Assembly (NCBI GenBank): GCA_964417895.1
Contig: CAYQJS010000005.1
Location: forward strand, 95,862-159,861
Source: CAYQJS01 sp964417895
Lineage (GTDB): Bacteria; Chloroflexota; UBA6077; SHYK01
Length of the DNA stretch: 64,000 nucleotides
Direction of reading: 5' to 3'
Of this stretch, positions 26,267 to 34,933 are shown in pieces. Position 1 is the first letter of the stretch, and each line of letters opens with the position of its first letter. The translations under genes and the position numbers were made by a program. Below the pieces are notes generated by a model. That model was not told the DNA's origin. It did no database searches and was given only the letters and a program-made list of their open reading frames with translations.

Positions 26267-27316
26267 TTAGCAGGCTGGAAACGCCGCGAAGACCTTGTCC
26301 GAGTTACAGAGCCACGACTCGACGAAGGCGCAATACTTGGGCCTGCGATCAAGCTGCGCCATCGCCCCCACCAGACAGAACCAGTTGAGCATCTCCTGCT
26401 GCCCCCGGTCTTCGATTTCCTCTGTATTCCTCTGGCGCCATAGTGCGTAGTCGCCCGCCTCCATGGCCTCAAAGTACCGCCGGTCCGATTCCACGTCCGG
26501 GAACAGCAGGTAGGTTTTCGGCGTGAGAAACGCATGCGACCAGCTCGACGAGGCTACCAACGCCACCCGCCAGGGAGATGCGGCAAAAATGCGGGCCGTT
26601 GCGGCACCGAGATCGAAGCAGCGCCAGGGGGGTGGAGACGGTGGGTCGAGATCTTCCTCGCCAGGCAGCAGGGACAGGGGGACGGAGGTGGCGCGTTGCG
26701 CAACGACCTTTCGGCCATAGCAGTTGACGGTGAAAGCGAGTAAGGGATAGCTCCACCCTGTCCGGTCCCAGTCGAGCAAGAGCACCGAGTTGAGGAAGGC
26801 GTGTCCGAGGTCGCGGTGCAGTGGTTTGTACGCATATGCGACGTCGAACCCTTCCTCCAGGAGTCGTGTGGTCAGGTACTTCCCCGCGTCGCGGTGTCCT
26901 TTGATGGAAAGGACTTTGTCCGCGGGTTCGTTCCACACATTGGGTCCTGGTCGATGTTGCCAGGGGCGCGTCTGGAACTCGTCGTAGGCCAGGACGGAAA
27001 ACGCGGGGATCACGTCTTCCTTGAAGTTCTCATACTGGTCATCACCCCAGACCACGACGAGATCCGGATGAAACTCATCCAGCACCACCCGCGCCTTTCG
27101 CAGCTCCTCAACAACTGCGTCTCGATGTTTCTCCGCCGCTGCCTCGCCCTCATCATCGGCCCAGGCGTCTCGCGCTGGCTCGGGCCACTCGGCCGGATTG
27201 CGGTACCACTCGGGCACCGACGGGTCTTTCAGGGCCGTCTTCGTCTGCCAGCCGACGTTGGCTTGCATGGTGATCGCGGGATAGTGAGTGATGCCCAGAC
27301 CGAGAATCTCCGCCAG
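26267..27316 (-). CDS. LigB-type class III extradiol ring-cleavage dioxygenase, CTG start
   Basis: A 349-residue protein related to the catalytic LigB subunit of protocatechuate 4,5-dioxygenase, a non-heme Fe(II) enzyme that opens dihydroxylated rings. The family N-terminus, AEILGLGITHYPAIT with iron ligand His11, is only recovered if translation begins at CTG 27316, which follows AGGAGG with a 5-base gap. The first ATG (27268) would cut it off. The second metal region VVVWGDDQYENF and the catalytic His in SSWSHAFL are present. The Shine-Dalgarno overlaps the stop of the upstream binding-protein gene, so the two are translationally coupled. Confidence 0.88.
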   Translation of the reverse strand: MAEILGLGITHYPAITMQANVGWQTKTALKDPSVPEWYRNPAEWPEPARDAWADDEGEAAAEKHRDAVVEELRKARVVLDEFHPDLVVVWGDDQYENFKEDVIPAFSVLAYDEFQTRPWQHRPGPNVWNEPADKVLSIKGHRDAGKYLTTRLLEEGFDVAYAYKPLHRDLGHAFLNSVLLLDWDRTGWSYPLLAFTVNCYGRKVVAQRATSVPLSLLPGEEDLDPPSPPPWRCFDLGAATARIFAASPWRVALVASSSWSHAFLTPKTYLLFPDVESDRRYFEAMEAGDYALWRQRNTEEIEDRGQQEMLNWFCLVGAMAQLDRRPKYCAFVESWLCNSDKVFAAFPAC

Positions 27317-27325
27317 ATGGGCCTC

Positions 27326-29065
27326 CTATGAGGTCAGATCCCACTCATGGATGTTCCAGGTCATGACTGCTACGGCGGGCGGGAGGGCTATAGGCCCACT
27401 GAGGCGTTTGCTGAAGGACACGGCTGAGCTGCCGTAGTACCACGGTATCCGAAGTATCTCATCGGCTATTTGCTTGTGGAAGCCCGCATAGATCTCGTTG
27501 CGCTTGCGGCGGTCGAACTCGACGAGGAACTGGTCGTATTGTTGATCGATGGTGGGATTGCTGTACCCACCCTGGTTGAGTCCGCTCCAGTTGTTCGCCT
27601 CGGACCGGATTTGCCTCGTCGTTAACTGGATCATCATCTCGTCTGAGATGGCGCTGCCCCCGATCCGAACCCCCTGGCTCTCCGCCCTCTGCCGCTGCCT
27701 GTCTACGGCATTTGCTGGGATGGTATAGAGCGTTGCGTCTATCCCGCCCTTCTTCAACATGTCGATATAGGCGATCGTATCTCCCGACTCCGGCGCATTG
27801 TCGCGGACTTCAAACGGAAAGCCCTGCCCTGCGCTATTTCGGAGCATACCATCCGGTCCGCGCGTCCACCCGGAATCCGCGAGCAACTGGGCGGCCCGGT
27901 TCGGGTCATAGGGATATTTGTTGAACCCGCGCCCCTCGACGAGCCGATACACCGGATCAGCGGGTGAGACGAAGAGGTGAGCGACGCCAGCCCCGCCGGG
28001 CGCAAACGTGTCGGCCATGAGCTGCCGGTCGAGCAGATGCATGTGGGCCTGGCGAACTCGCGATGCGCTGGCGCTGTCGCCTACCCACGGTGCCGTCGGG
28101 TCGCGCCACTGCCAGATCGCCCCGGTGGTCTCCGTCGCCCACTGAAGAACGGCCAGGTTCTGCCCCCTCGACGCGATGGTTTCCCGATCCGTCGGGGTGA
28201 GATCGCCTGGGATGATGTCAAGCTCGCCCCCAAGGAAGGTTGCGAGCGAGACATTGGGATCATAGGAGATGCGAATGATCACGCGGTCGATCTTGGGGCG
28301 CCCGAGGACGTAATTGTCGAAGGCCAGGCCCTCCAGGAAGCTACCTGATACCCACTCGCCCATGCGATAGGGCCCGAGGCCGACGAACTGGGTGGTCCAG
28401 TACGGATGGTTGACGAATTGCGTCCTATCCCCCTGCTGATAAAGGTCGCCCATGATGTGGAGCGGCACGGGCGACACGTCTGTCAGGTCGCTTATGTTCG
28501 CGTTGTAGTAGGCCTGCGACCAGTGAACGACGAGGGTCTGGGGATCCGGAGTGCTGATCTCCCTGACGAGGTTAACCCCGCCTGTGCGTTGAACGGGCAT
28601 CTGTGGGTCCAGGTACAACCGATAGCCGAAGGCGACGTCACTCGAGGTTAGCGGTGCGCCATCGTGCCATTTGAGGTTCGGACGCAGCTTCCAGGTCACG
28701 TCCATCGAGCCGTCGGGGTTCAACTTCCAGTCCCCATCCGCGACGGACGGGACCTTGGCCGCCAGGCGTCCTACGAGATTGCTTTGCGCATCGTAGGCGG
28801 TGAGCCCCGCGTGGAACGTCCACGTGGTCTCACGCTGGCTCGCATTGTTCGTCGCGAAGATCGAAATACCGGCGGTGTTCTCCTTCCGGTTGTCTAGGCG
28901 GAGAACCTTCGGGGGCCCGGCGACGCGCTCGCCCCCCTGGGCCGGCGGCGAGGCCGTGGGCCCCGCCGGCGCGCAGGCAGCTAAGACTACCGCTCCCACG
29001 CCGAGCAGCACGAGCAGACGGCGAGGCACGCCCGCATTGCGAGTCCACACAATCCACGATCGCAT
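27326..29065 (-). CDS. family-5 ABC substrate-binding lipoprotein (4 of 5)
   Basis: A 579-residue SBP_bac_5 protein with lipobox VLAAC and mature start CAPAG. It is strikingly similar to the binding protein at 32170-33894, sharing HAGLTAYDAQSNLVGRLAAK and SVADGDWK with almost no change, so the two arose by recent duplication. The start at 29065 has AGGGGG upstream. Its stop overlaps the ribosome-binding site of the LigB gene, so transport and ring cleavage are coupled. A -35/-10 pair and a partial LysR-type box lie upstream at 29106-29181. Confidence 0.93.
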   Translation of the reverse strand: MRSWIVWTRNAGVPRRLLVLLGVGAVVLAACAPAGPTASPPAQGGERVAGPPKVLRLDNRKENTAGISIFATNNASQRETTWTFHAGLTAYDAQSNLVGRLAAKVPSVADGDWKLNPDGSMDVTWKLRPNLKWHDGAPLTSSDVAFGYRLYLDPQMPVQRTGGVNLVREISTPDPQTLVVHWSQAYYNANISDLTDVSPVPLHIMGDLYQQGDRTQFVNHPYWTTQFVGLGPYRMGEWVSGSFLEGLAFDNYVLGRPKIDRVIIRISYDPNVSLATFLGGELDIIPGDLTPTDRETIASRGQNLAVLQWATETTGAIWQWRDPTAPWVGDSASASRVRQAHMHLLDRQLMADTFAPGGAGVAHLFVSPADPVYRLVEGRGFNKYPYDPNRAAQLLADSGWTRGPDGMLRNSAGQGFPFEVRDNAPESGDTIAYIDMLKKGGIDATLYTIPANAVDRQRQRAESQGVRIGGSAISDEMMIQLTTRQIRSEANNWSGLNQGGYSNPTIDQQYDQFLVEFDRRKRNEIYAGFHKQIADEILRIPWYYGSSAVSFSKRLSGPIALPPAVAVMTWNIHEWDLTS

Positions 29066-29105
29066 AGCTTCCCCCTTTGGCTCTGCCATCCTCTATTGAG
29101 GTTAG

Positions 29106-29181
29106 ATTGAATCAAGCCGGCTCGCTCCTGTCAAGGAGACTGGAAAGTGAACATTATCGATTCGATAACCGTCGCTTATAC
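29106..29181 (-). promoter_or_regulatory. promoter with degenerate LysR-type box (box D)
   Basis: On the minus strand: TTGACA (29134-29129), a 17-bp spacer, TTCAAT (29111-29106). A weak palindrome on the plus strand, GATAAC-N5-CTTATA (29164-29180), lies upstream. It matches the ATAAG-N5-CTTAT box only in part and is centred near -73 rather than -65, so regulation by the same LysR protein is less certain than at the other three promoters. Confidence 0.45.
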
Positions 29182-29249
29182 CCCGCTGTCCATGATTAGG
29201 CGGCTGCTGAGCGCCGGTTCTCCCGCGAATGACGTTACCGAGCGCACCT

Positions 29250-30308
29250 CTATAAACCGTAGAAAGCCTTGGCGTTGTCCCACAGGATTTTTTTGACAAC
29301 GGTCTGCGTGATGACGCCGCGGTCAGCCTGCCCTCGTAGCTTGACGATGAATTCCTTCTCCCGAGAGGGATCATTGTGGGTGTAGTCGGAGCCAACCAGC
29401 AGATTGTCCTCACTGATGTAGCGGAGAAGCATGGGGAAGTCTTCGTCCACCTCGCACGTGACGTACACGCGGTTCCCCTCGAAGCTCACGTCAGGCACGT
29501 CTCCAGGATCCGCCCTGTCCACAACACGCCTCTTGAGCATGTGATCCACGAGGGGCAGCCATGCTGCACTCACTTCGATGCACCCAAAACGGAGCTTTGG
29601 AAATCTGGGTGGCACACCATGCGCGATCAGCGAAGAGATTCCGTTGATGGTCGGGAATTTCATGTCGAGGAGGTCGGGCTGAGAGGTGGCCATCCTCTCG
29701 TCCGCGAAGACCACCCGCCCGGTCCCCTGATGAAAGCAGACGGGGATGTCGAGCCGCTCTGCCTCCTCATAGAGAGGGAAGAAGTAGGGATCGTACGCCT
29801 CGTGGTCTGCTTCGAGGTCACCCTTCTTCAGCACCCCACAGGCTCCGTGGTCCCTGGCAAAACGCAGTTCCGCTAGCGCCTCTGGCATGTTCCTCAGGGG
29901 AGGCACGCAGATCCACCGCATGCGCCCCCCCGACTGAGCGGTCTTATCCGCCAGCCACCGGTTGTAGCTTCGCGTGAGACTGAGCTCGACTTCGGGCCGC
30001 ACAGCGGGATTCCGGTTGAACATGGTCGGATAAATGACGTGCACCTCGACGCCAAGCTCATCCATGTGGCGCAGGCGGGCCGCCACATCGAGGAGCTCGC
30101 GCGTCTCCACGGTCGTCCATCCGGTGCTGTCGCTGCGGTTGGCCCGCTGCACCCTGTATCCGTCGATTTGCCAGTAGCCCCGGCGAGTCTCGGGATCAGT
30201 GCCCCTCCTGGGCTTGAACGCCTCCTCCTCCGGTGGCATGTACTCCCAGGTAGATTCCGTTTCGTCGACGTGGGTGTCGCTGTCAATAACCCGGAACTTT
30301 CCCATCAT
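29250..30308 (-). CDS. amidohydrolase-2 family metal-dependent hydrolase or decarboxylase
   Basis: A 352-residue TIM-barrel protein. The N-terminal D11-T-H13 motif (VIDSDTHVDE), a strand His in VCFHQGTG, and the C-terminal Asp in GSDYTHNDP make the metal site look intact. It is related to ACMSD-type decarboxylases and LigJ/LigW-like enzymes of aromatic breakdown. The upstream intergenic space is occupied by repeat R2, which may separate it from the amidohydrolase gene at 30501. The true reaction is unknown. Confidence 0.9.
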   Translation of the reverse strand: MMGKFRVIDSDTHVDETESTWEYMPPEEEAFKPRRGTDPETRRGYWQIDGYRVQRANRSDSTGWTTVETRELLDVAARLRHMDELGVEVHVIYPTMFNRNPAVRPEVELSLTRSYNRWLADKTAQSGGRMRWICVPPLRNMPEALAELRFARDHGACGVLKKGDLEADHEAYDPYFFPLYEEAERLDIPVCFHQGTGRVVFADERMATSQPDLLDMKFPTINGISSLIAHGVPPRFPKLRFGCIEVSAAWLPLVDHMLKRRVVDRADPGDVPDVSFEGNRVYVTCEVDEDFPMLLRYISEDNLLVGSDYTHNDPSREKEFIVKLRGQADRGVITQTVVKKILWDNAKAFYGL

Positions 30309-30317
30309 GTCCCCCCT

Positions 30318-30459
30318 AGCAGCGCGGCCGAGAAAGCCAGTCTGTCATCCTGAGCGAAGCGAAGGATCTGTCACGAGCGTTATGTGCCATGCACCCACTC
30401 CACCTTGGCACCAGATCCTCCGGCCTACGGTCTCAGGATGACACTTTCCATCCACGCCT
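30318..30459. repeat. dispersed palindromic repeat, family R2, copy 2
   Basis: A second copy of the element at 5836-5977, in the same orientation and with the same outer sequences (AGC-GCGGCCGAGAAAGCCAG at one end, TTTCC-TCCACGCCT at the other). It lies between two amidohydrolase genes. Confidence 0.85.
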
Positions 30460-30500
30460 CTAGTCGACAACCGCACCGCGGCGGCGATCGCCGTCCGAGT

Positions 30501-31610
30501 TCATCTCGCCACGCCGGCCGGCTCCGCTGGCGCCCTGAATGGCTCCGGGATGGGGACCCCGTACAGCTTTGCGACGTTCTCACGAACGATCTTCGCCCGC
30601 GTTTCGCCAGGCAGGGGTCCCAGGTCGCGTGCCACGATCTCACGCGAGCGTGGCCACGTGGAGTTCGAGTGGGGGAAGTCGCTTGACCACATGCAGTTGT
30701 CCGCTCCCCACCACGACAGCGTATGGGCGCCGGCGGCGTCGTTGAAGAACGTCGCGTAGACCTGCCGGAAGGAGTACTCACTGGGCAGGAGGCGCAGGTT
30801 CGGTTCTACCCGATCGAAGAACTTCTGGCCCTTGAAGACGTAGTAGTCCCACTGTTCGAGGACGAAGGGGAGCCACCCGATCTCATTCTCAGCCAGGACT
30901 ACCTTGAGTCGAGGGAACCGCTCCAGGACACCGGAGTAAATGATGTCGTGAAGGGAGTCGATAGCCTGAATCAGCTTCATCGTTATGGCGCTGCTTCCAA
31001 CGAGCTGGCCGGGGTTCTTCTTGTACCCATGGCCGCTGAGGATGTGCAGGCTCACCGGCGCCTCCAGGTCCTGCGCCGCCGCCCAGAGCGGTTCGTAGTG
31101 ATCGGACGTAAAGGGCAGGTCCGGATGCGGTACCTGCCAGATCACCGCGCCACGCAACCCGGCCTTGCGGCACCGCTCCAACTCCTGGACCGCGCGCTCG
31201 ATGTCGTAGACCGAGAGCAGGGCCAGGCCCACCAGCCGGTCCGGCGCCGCCTGACAGTAATCGATGAGCCAGTCGTTGTAGACCCGAACGCACGCCGCCT
31301 CGACCTCGGGGTCGTCCAGGCTCATGACCTTGAGACCCCAGGTCGGATAGAGCACCTCGCCGCTGATGCCGTCGGCGGCCATCTCGTTGATGCGTTCCGC
31401 CTTCTCGGTGGCGCCCGGGTTCTTGACGTCATCTGGCCTGCCGCCCCCGAAGTCCGGGGCCTGGTCACGGAGGGTTGTCGGCAACTCCCGCTGCCACAGC
31501 CCTTTCGGCTCGATCACGTGGGAGTCCGAGGAGAATAGAACCTCGTCAACAGTCGTATTTCCGGGCGTCTCCTGGCCGAAAGTGCGCTTGAGCCACGGGT
31601 CCAGTGCCAT
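30501..31610 (-). CDS. amidohydrolase-2 family metal-dependent hydrolase or decarboxylase
   Basis: A 369-residue protein with D29-S-H31 (FSSDSHVIEP), a strand His in SLHILSGHGYK and Asp in WSSDFPHSNSTWP, so all metal ligands expected for this group are visible. It is a close paralogue of the protein at 42003-43148, sharing SDSHVIE/PDSHIIE and SSDFPHS-x-S/T-WP. It is preceded by a cupin gene 58 bp upstream and a binding-protein gene, forming the operon read from LysR box A. The start has AAGGAG upstream. Confidence 0.9.
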   Translation of the reverse strand: MALDPWLKRTFGQETPGNTTVDEVLFSSDSHVIEPKGLWQRELPTTLRDQAPDFGGGRPDDVKNPGATEKAERINEMAADGISGEVLYPTWGLKVMSLDDPEVEAACVRVYNDWLIDYCQAAPDRLVGLALLSVYDIERAVQELERCRKAGLRGAVIWQVPHPDLPFTSDHYEPLWAAAQDLEAPVSLHILSGHGYKKNPGQLVGSSAITMKLIQAIDSLHDIIYSGVLERFPRLKVVLAENEIGWLPFVLEQWDYYVFKGQKFFDRVEPNLRLLPSEYSFRQVYATFFNDAAGAHTLSWWGADNCMWSSDFPHSNSTWPRSREIVARDLGPLPGETRAKIVRENVAKLYGVPIPEPFRAPAEPAGVAR

Positions 31611-31668
31611 CGCTATCTCCTTCTGCGGCCCCGCCGGGCCGCCCGGCCATGTCTGACGGTCTCTACTG

Positions 31669-32130
31669 CTACGGGGCGTCAGGCGCGAAGAACTCGCCGG
31701 GGATGGGCACGCCGCCGATTCGTTTGTTGTTCTCCAGGGTGAGCTGCGGTGCCGCGGGCCCTACCTTGCCCACCGCTCGCGTCCTCTCGGCTCCGTTCTT
31801 GCCCGCACCCGCGCGGAGCAACACCAGGTTCTTATCGCCACTGTTCTCGAAGCGGTACTGAGTGCCGACCGGCAGCAGGATCCCTTCGTACCTGTCGAGC
31901 ACCGTTGTGTTCCCGTCCTTGTCATGGAACGTGGCCTGGCCATCCAGGACGACGAAGAAGTGAGCGTGGTCCATGTGGGCATGCAGGACGTTTTCGCCGC
32001 CTTCCGAGTAGACCTTGATCCGGACGTCCAACTCGTCTCCTTGCGCCAGGAGGGTCTCAGACTTCCCCGCCGAGAGCAGCTCCGTCCTGAGTGAGAACGC
32101 CTGGGCCTTTGGAACCGTCGCTACGACCAT
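31669..32130 (-). CDS. cupin-domain protein
   Basis: A 153-residue single-cupin protein. The core has a VLHAHMDHAHFFVVLDG strand pair carrying the His-x-His metal ligands, and a second strand pair LPVGTQYRFENSGD. The C-terminal tail is extended and polar. Small cupins in aromatic operons can be dioxygenases, isomerases or sensors; this one has the metal histidines but no diagnostic substrate motif. It lies between a binding-protein gene and an amidohydrolase gene, in the operon downstream of LysR box A. Confidence 0.82.
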   Translation of the reverse strand: MVVATVPKAQAFSLRTELLSAGKSETLLAQGDELDVRIKVYSEGGENVLHAHMDHAHFFVVLDGQATFHDKDGNTTVLDRYEGILLPVGTQYRFENSGDKNLVLLRAGAGKNGAERTRAVGKVGPAAPQLTLENNKRIGGVPIPGEFFAPDAP

Positions 32131-32169
32131 CCTTCATTTCTCCTTCCGGGCTTCTGACTCGCTGTCCGA

Positions 32170-33894
32170 CTACTTGATATCCCACTCGTGGATATTCCAT
32201 GTCATGAACAGCTTGGACGTGAGCGGGATCGGCCCGCTGAGGCTGCTCTTGAAGGCCCCTCCCGTGCTCTCGTAGTACCACGTTGGCCGGAGAGCCTGGT
32301 CGGCAATGAACTTATGGAAGCTCGCCTCGATGTCGTTCCTCTTCCCCACGTCGAACTCGACGAGGAACTGGTCGTACTGCCGGTCGATGTCGGGATTGAC
32401 GTACCCTCCCTGGTTCAGTCCGCTCCAGTTGTTGGCCTCGGAGCGGACCTCCTTGGTCGTAAATTGGCGCATGAAGTCGCCCGCGATGGCGCCGCCTCCG
32501 ACCCTGGCCCCCTGGCTCTCCGCCCGCTGCTTCATCCTATCTATAGCACTGTTCGGAATGGCGTAGACCCAGGCGTCTATCCCGCCCTGTCGCAGCATGT
32601 CGACGTAGACGAGGCCGGACTCCGAGTTGCCTTCGCGGACCTCGAAGCGGAAACCCTGCCCCGCGCTGTTCCGCAGCATGCCGTCTGGCCCCTTCACCCA
32701 GCCTGCGTTCGCCATCAGCTGCGTGGCTCGGCCTGGATCGTAGGCATACTTCGTTAGCCCACGGCTCTCGACCAGCTTGAAGACGGGATCAGCGGGCGAG
32801 ATGAAGAGGTGCGCGACGCCGGGTCCGCCGGGATCGAACGTATCGGCCATGAGCTGACGGTCGAGCATGTGCATCATCGCCTGGCGGACGCCCAATGCAG
32901 AAGTGTTCGTCGCGTCGCCTACCCACGCTGCTGTCGGGTCGCGCCACTGCAAAATCGACCCGGTTGTGCTGTCCGCCCACTGAAGAACGGTTACGTCGCG
33001 CATCCCTCTTACAGTCTCACGATCCGCCGCGGTGAGATCGTGCGTGAGGATGTCGAGATCGCCCGCGAGGAAGGACGCGAGCGATACGTTGGGATCGTTG
33101 CTGAAACGAAAGATGACGCGATCGATTTTGGGTCGCCCGAGGAAGTAATCGTCAAAGGCAGCGCCCTCTATGAAGCTCCCTGCCTCCCATTGCACTACGC
33201 GATAAGGTCCAAGGCCGACGAACTGATTGAACCAGTACTGGTTGCTGGTGAACGCCGTCTTATCCTGTCGGTAGAGGTCGCCCATGATGTGCGCGGGCAC
33301 CGGCGAAAAGTCGATAAGGTCCGTCAGGTTGGCATTGAAGTAGGGCTTCGACCAGTGGACGACGAAGGTTTGGGGATCCACGACGGTGGTGCCCTGGACG
33401 AGCGCAAGCCCTCCCGTGCGGTTGATAGGAAGCTCGGGGTCCAGGTAGAGCTGGTAGCCGAAGGCGACGTCAGCGGCGCTGAACGGCGTGCCGTCGTGCC
33501 ATTTCACGTTCGGGCGCAGCTTCCAGGTTACGTCCATCGAACCGTCCGGGTTCACTTTCCAATCGCCGTCGGCGACGGACGGGACCTTGGCGGCCAGGCG
33601 CCCCACGAGATTGCTCTGGGCATCGTAGGCGGTGAGGCCCGCGTGGAAGCTGTAGTTGATCTCACGCTGGTGGAAATTGTTTCCGATTAGGACCGCTAAA
33701 CCGTAGGGTTCCTGCCGGTTGTCTAACCTGAGAACCTTCGGCGGCCCAGCAACGCGCCCGCCGTCCTGGGGCGCGGGTGAGGGCGCGGGCCCTCCCGGAG
33801 CGCAGCCGGCCAGGACCACGAATCCGGCAGTGAGGAGCACGAGCAGCCGGCCGGACACGCCCGCCTCCCCAATCCGCGCAATCTGCGATCGCAT
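32170..33894 (-). CDS. family-5 ABC substrate-binding lipoprotein (5 of 5)
   Basis: A 574-residue SBP_bac_5 protein with lipobox VLAGC and mature start CAPGG. It is a recent duplicate of the protein at 27326-29065. The start has AGGGGGAGG upstream. It is the first gene of an operon with the cupin and an amidohydrolase, and its promoter (33971-34039) has a perfect LysR-type box. As with its paralogues, no permease or ATPase gene is in reach. Confidence 0.93.
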   Translation of the reverse strand: MRSQIARIGEAGVSGRLLVLLTAGFVVLAGCAPGGPAPSPAPQDGGRVAGPPKVLRLDNRQEPYGLAVLIGNNFHQREINYSFHAGLTAYDAQSNLVGRLAAKVPSVADGDWKVNPDGSMDVTWKLRPNVKWHDGTPFSAADVAFGYQLYLDPELPINRTGGLALVQGTTVVDPQTFVVHWSKPYFNANLTDLIDFSPVPAHIMGDLYRQDKTAFTSNQYWFNQFVGLGPYRVVQWEAGSFIEGAAFDDYFLGRPKIDRVIFRFSNDPNVSLASFLAGDLDILTHDLTAADRETVRGMRDVTVLQWADSTTGSILQWRDPTAAWVGDATNTSALGVRQAMMHMLDRQLMADTFDPGGPGVAHLFISPADPVFKLVESRGLTKYAYDPGRATQLMANAGWVKGPDGMLRNSAGQGFRFEVREGNSESGLVYVDMLRQGGIDAWVYAIPNSAIDRMKQRAESQGARVGGGAIAGDFMRQFTTKEVRSEANNWSGLNQGGYVNPDIDRQYDQFLVEFDVGKRNDIEASFHKFIADQALRPTWYYESTGGAFKSSLSGPIPLTSKLFMTWNIHEWDIK

Positions 33895-33970
33895 GGCCTC
33901 CCCCTTCTGGCTTCCTCATGCCTCGGACCGAGGAGTGGCAGCGTCTCCGCGCCGTTGCCAACTGTAGCCC

Positions 33971-34039
33971 ACGATACCATCACCCTCGACCGTCAACCAT
34001 TACGAATGCGTGATCCGTCCGATAAGGCGCGCTTATCGG
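33971..34039 (-). promoter_or_regulatory. LysR-type promoter, box A
   Basis: A perfect palindrome CCGATAAG-GCGCG-CTTATCGG (34019-34039) carries the T-N11-A LysR signature. On the minus strand the -35 TGGTTG (33999-33994) and -10 TATCGT (33976-33971) are 17 bp apart, predicting a start near 33964 and placing the box centre at about -65. Spacing and flanks match boxes B and C. It drives the binding-protein/cupin/amidohydrolase operon. Confidence 0.75.
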
Positions 34040-34052
34040 CGGGGCCGACCTC

Positions 34053-34916
34053 CTACGGGTTGTGAAGCGCCCCACGTAACGATGGAAAGAGGCTTCGCGC
34101 CGTCTCTCCCAAAACCCAGTCGAGATCGTCGTGCGACAAGAAGGAAAGCTCTTCGAGAACAGGGTCGAACAGCCCTTTGAGCGGCGCTTCCGCCGTTGCT
34201 CTCGATGGGAAGAACGAAGCCCACATCAGGTGGCTGGCCCCGAACTTCCCCACAAAGGCCTCGAAGAATGCCCGGCAGGTGGACTTCCCTCTCGTCTTGT
34301 CAGCGATCTCCCGGTGCGCGAAAGCGAAGTAGACGTTTGGAAGCTCGGCTAGCGCGAAGAAATCGCTGGCATGCTGATACGGGGGACCGTCGTCGACTGG
34401 AACCTCGGCCATGCCGTGCAGCAGGACTATCGGGACGGTCGGGAAGCGTTCGAGCACTCGTCGAAGGGCCGGTAGCTGGTCCGACCGACGGACGGATGGC
34501 AGCGAGACGCTGACCGACCGCCTCGCGGCCGCTTCCCAAAGGGGGATTGTTTCAGGCGCATCGAGCCACTCCGACGGGTCGCGTCCGTCCCGCAGCTCAA
34601 ATCTGAGCCCTCCAATGCCCGGCTGCTCCACTAGCTGATTCAGTTTAGCGACCGCCTCTGGATCCGCCACATCGATCTTTCCGATTGCGACGAAGGACTC
34701 CGGGTAACGCTGGGCAGCCTCGATACAGTAGCCGTTGTCGTAACTGCCTGGAGGATGTGGGACTATGACGGCTTGATGGACACCCGCCTGGCGCATGTGA
34801 GCGAGGAGCTCCTCCGCTGTCGCTTCGTGCGAGTCTCGGGCTTCGCCTGGTGGGGGCACAGCATCGCCGACGTCCGCGGCCATTACGTGCGCGTTCGCGT
34901 CGACAACATGGGCCAC
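34053..34916 (-). CDS. amidohydrolase-fold protein lacking canonical metal ligands (1 of 3)
   Basis: A 287-residue protein of the amidohydrolase-2 fold with GTG start. The usual N-terminal D-x-H-x-H is D6-A-N8-A-H10, and the usual C-terminal W-G-S-D is W232-A-S-F235, so one metal His and the catalytic Asp are replaced. A His remains at 167 (VLLHGMA). The rest of the fold is well kept, including RYPESFVAIGKID and FPTVPIVLL. It is a paralogue of 40348-41202 and 46791-47672, which carry the same replacements. It ends the long operon that starts at 43148. It may be metal-free, non-catalytic or have a new activity. Confidence 0.85.
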   Translation of the reverse strand: MAHVVDANAHVMAADVGDAVPPPGEARDSHEATAEELLAHMRQAGVHQAVIVPHPPGSYDNGYCIEAAQRYPESFVAIGKIDVADPEAVAKLNQLVEQPGIGGLRFELRDGRDPSEWLDAPETIPLWEAAARRSVSVSLPSVRRSDQLPALRRVLERFPTVPIVLLHGMAEVPVDDGPPYQHASDFFALAELPNVYFAFAHREIADKTRGKSTCRAFFEAFVGKFGASHLMWASFFPSRATAEAPLKGLFDPVLEELSFLSHDDLDWVLGETARSLFPSLRGALHNP

Positions 34917-34933
34917 GATTCGCTCCGAAACCC

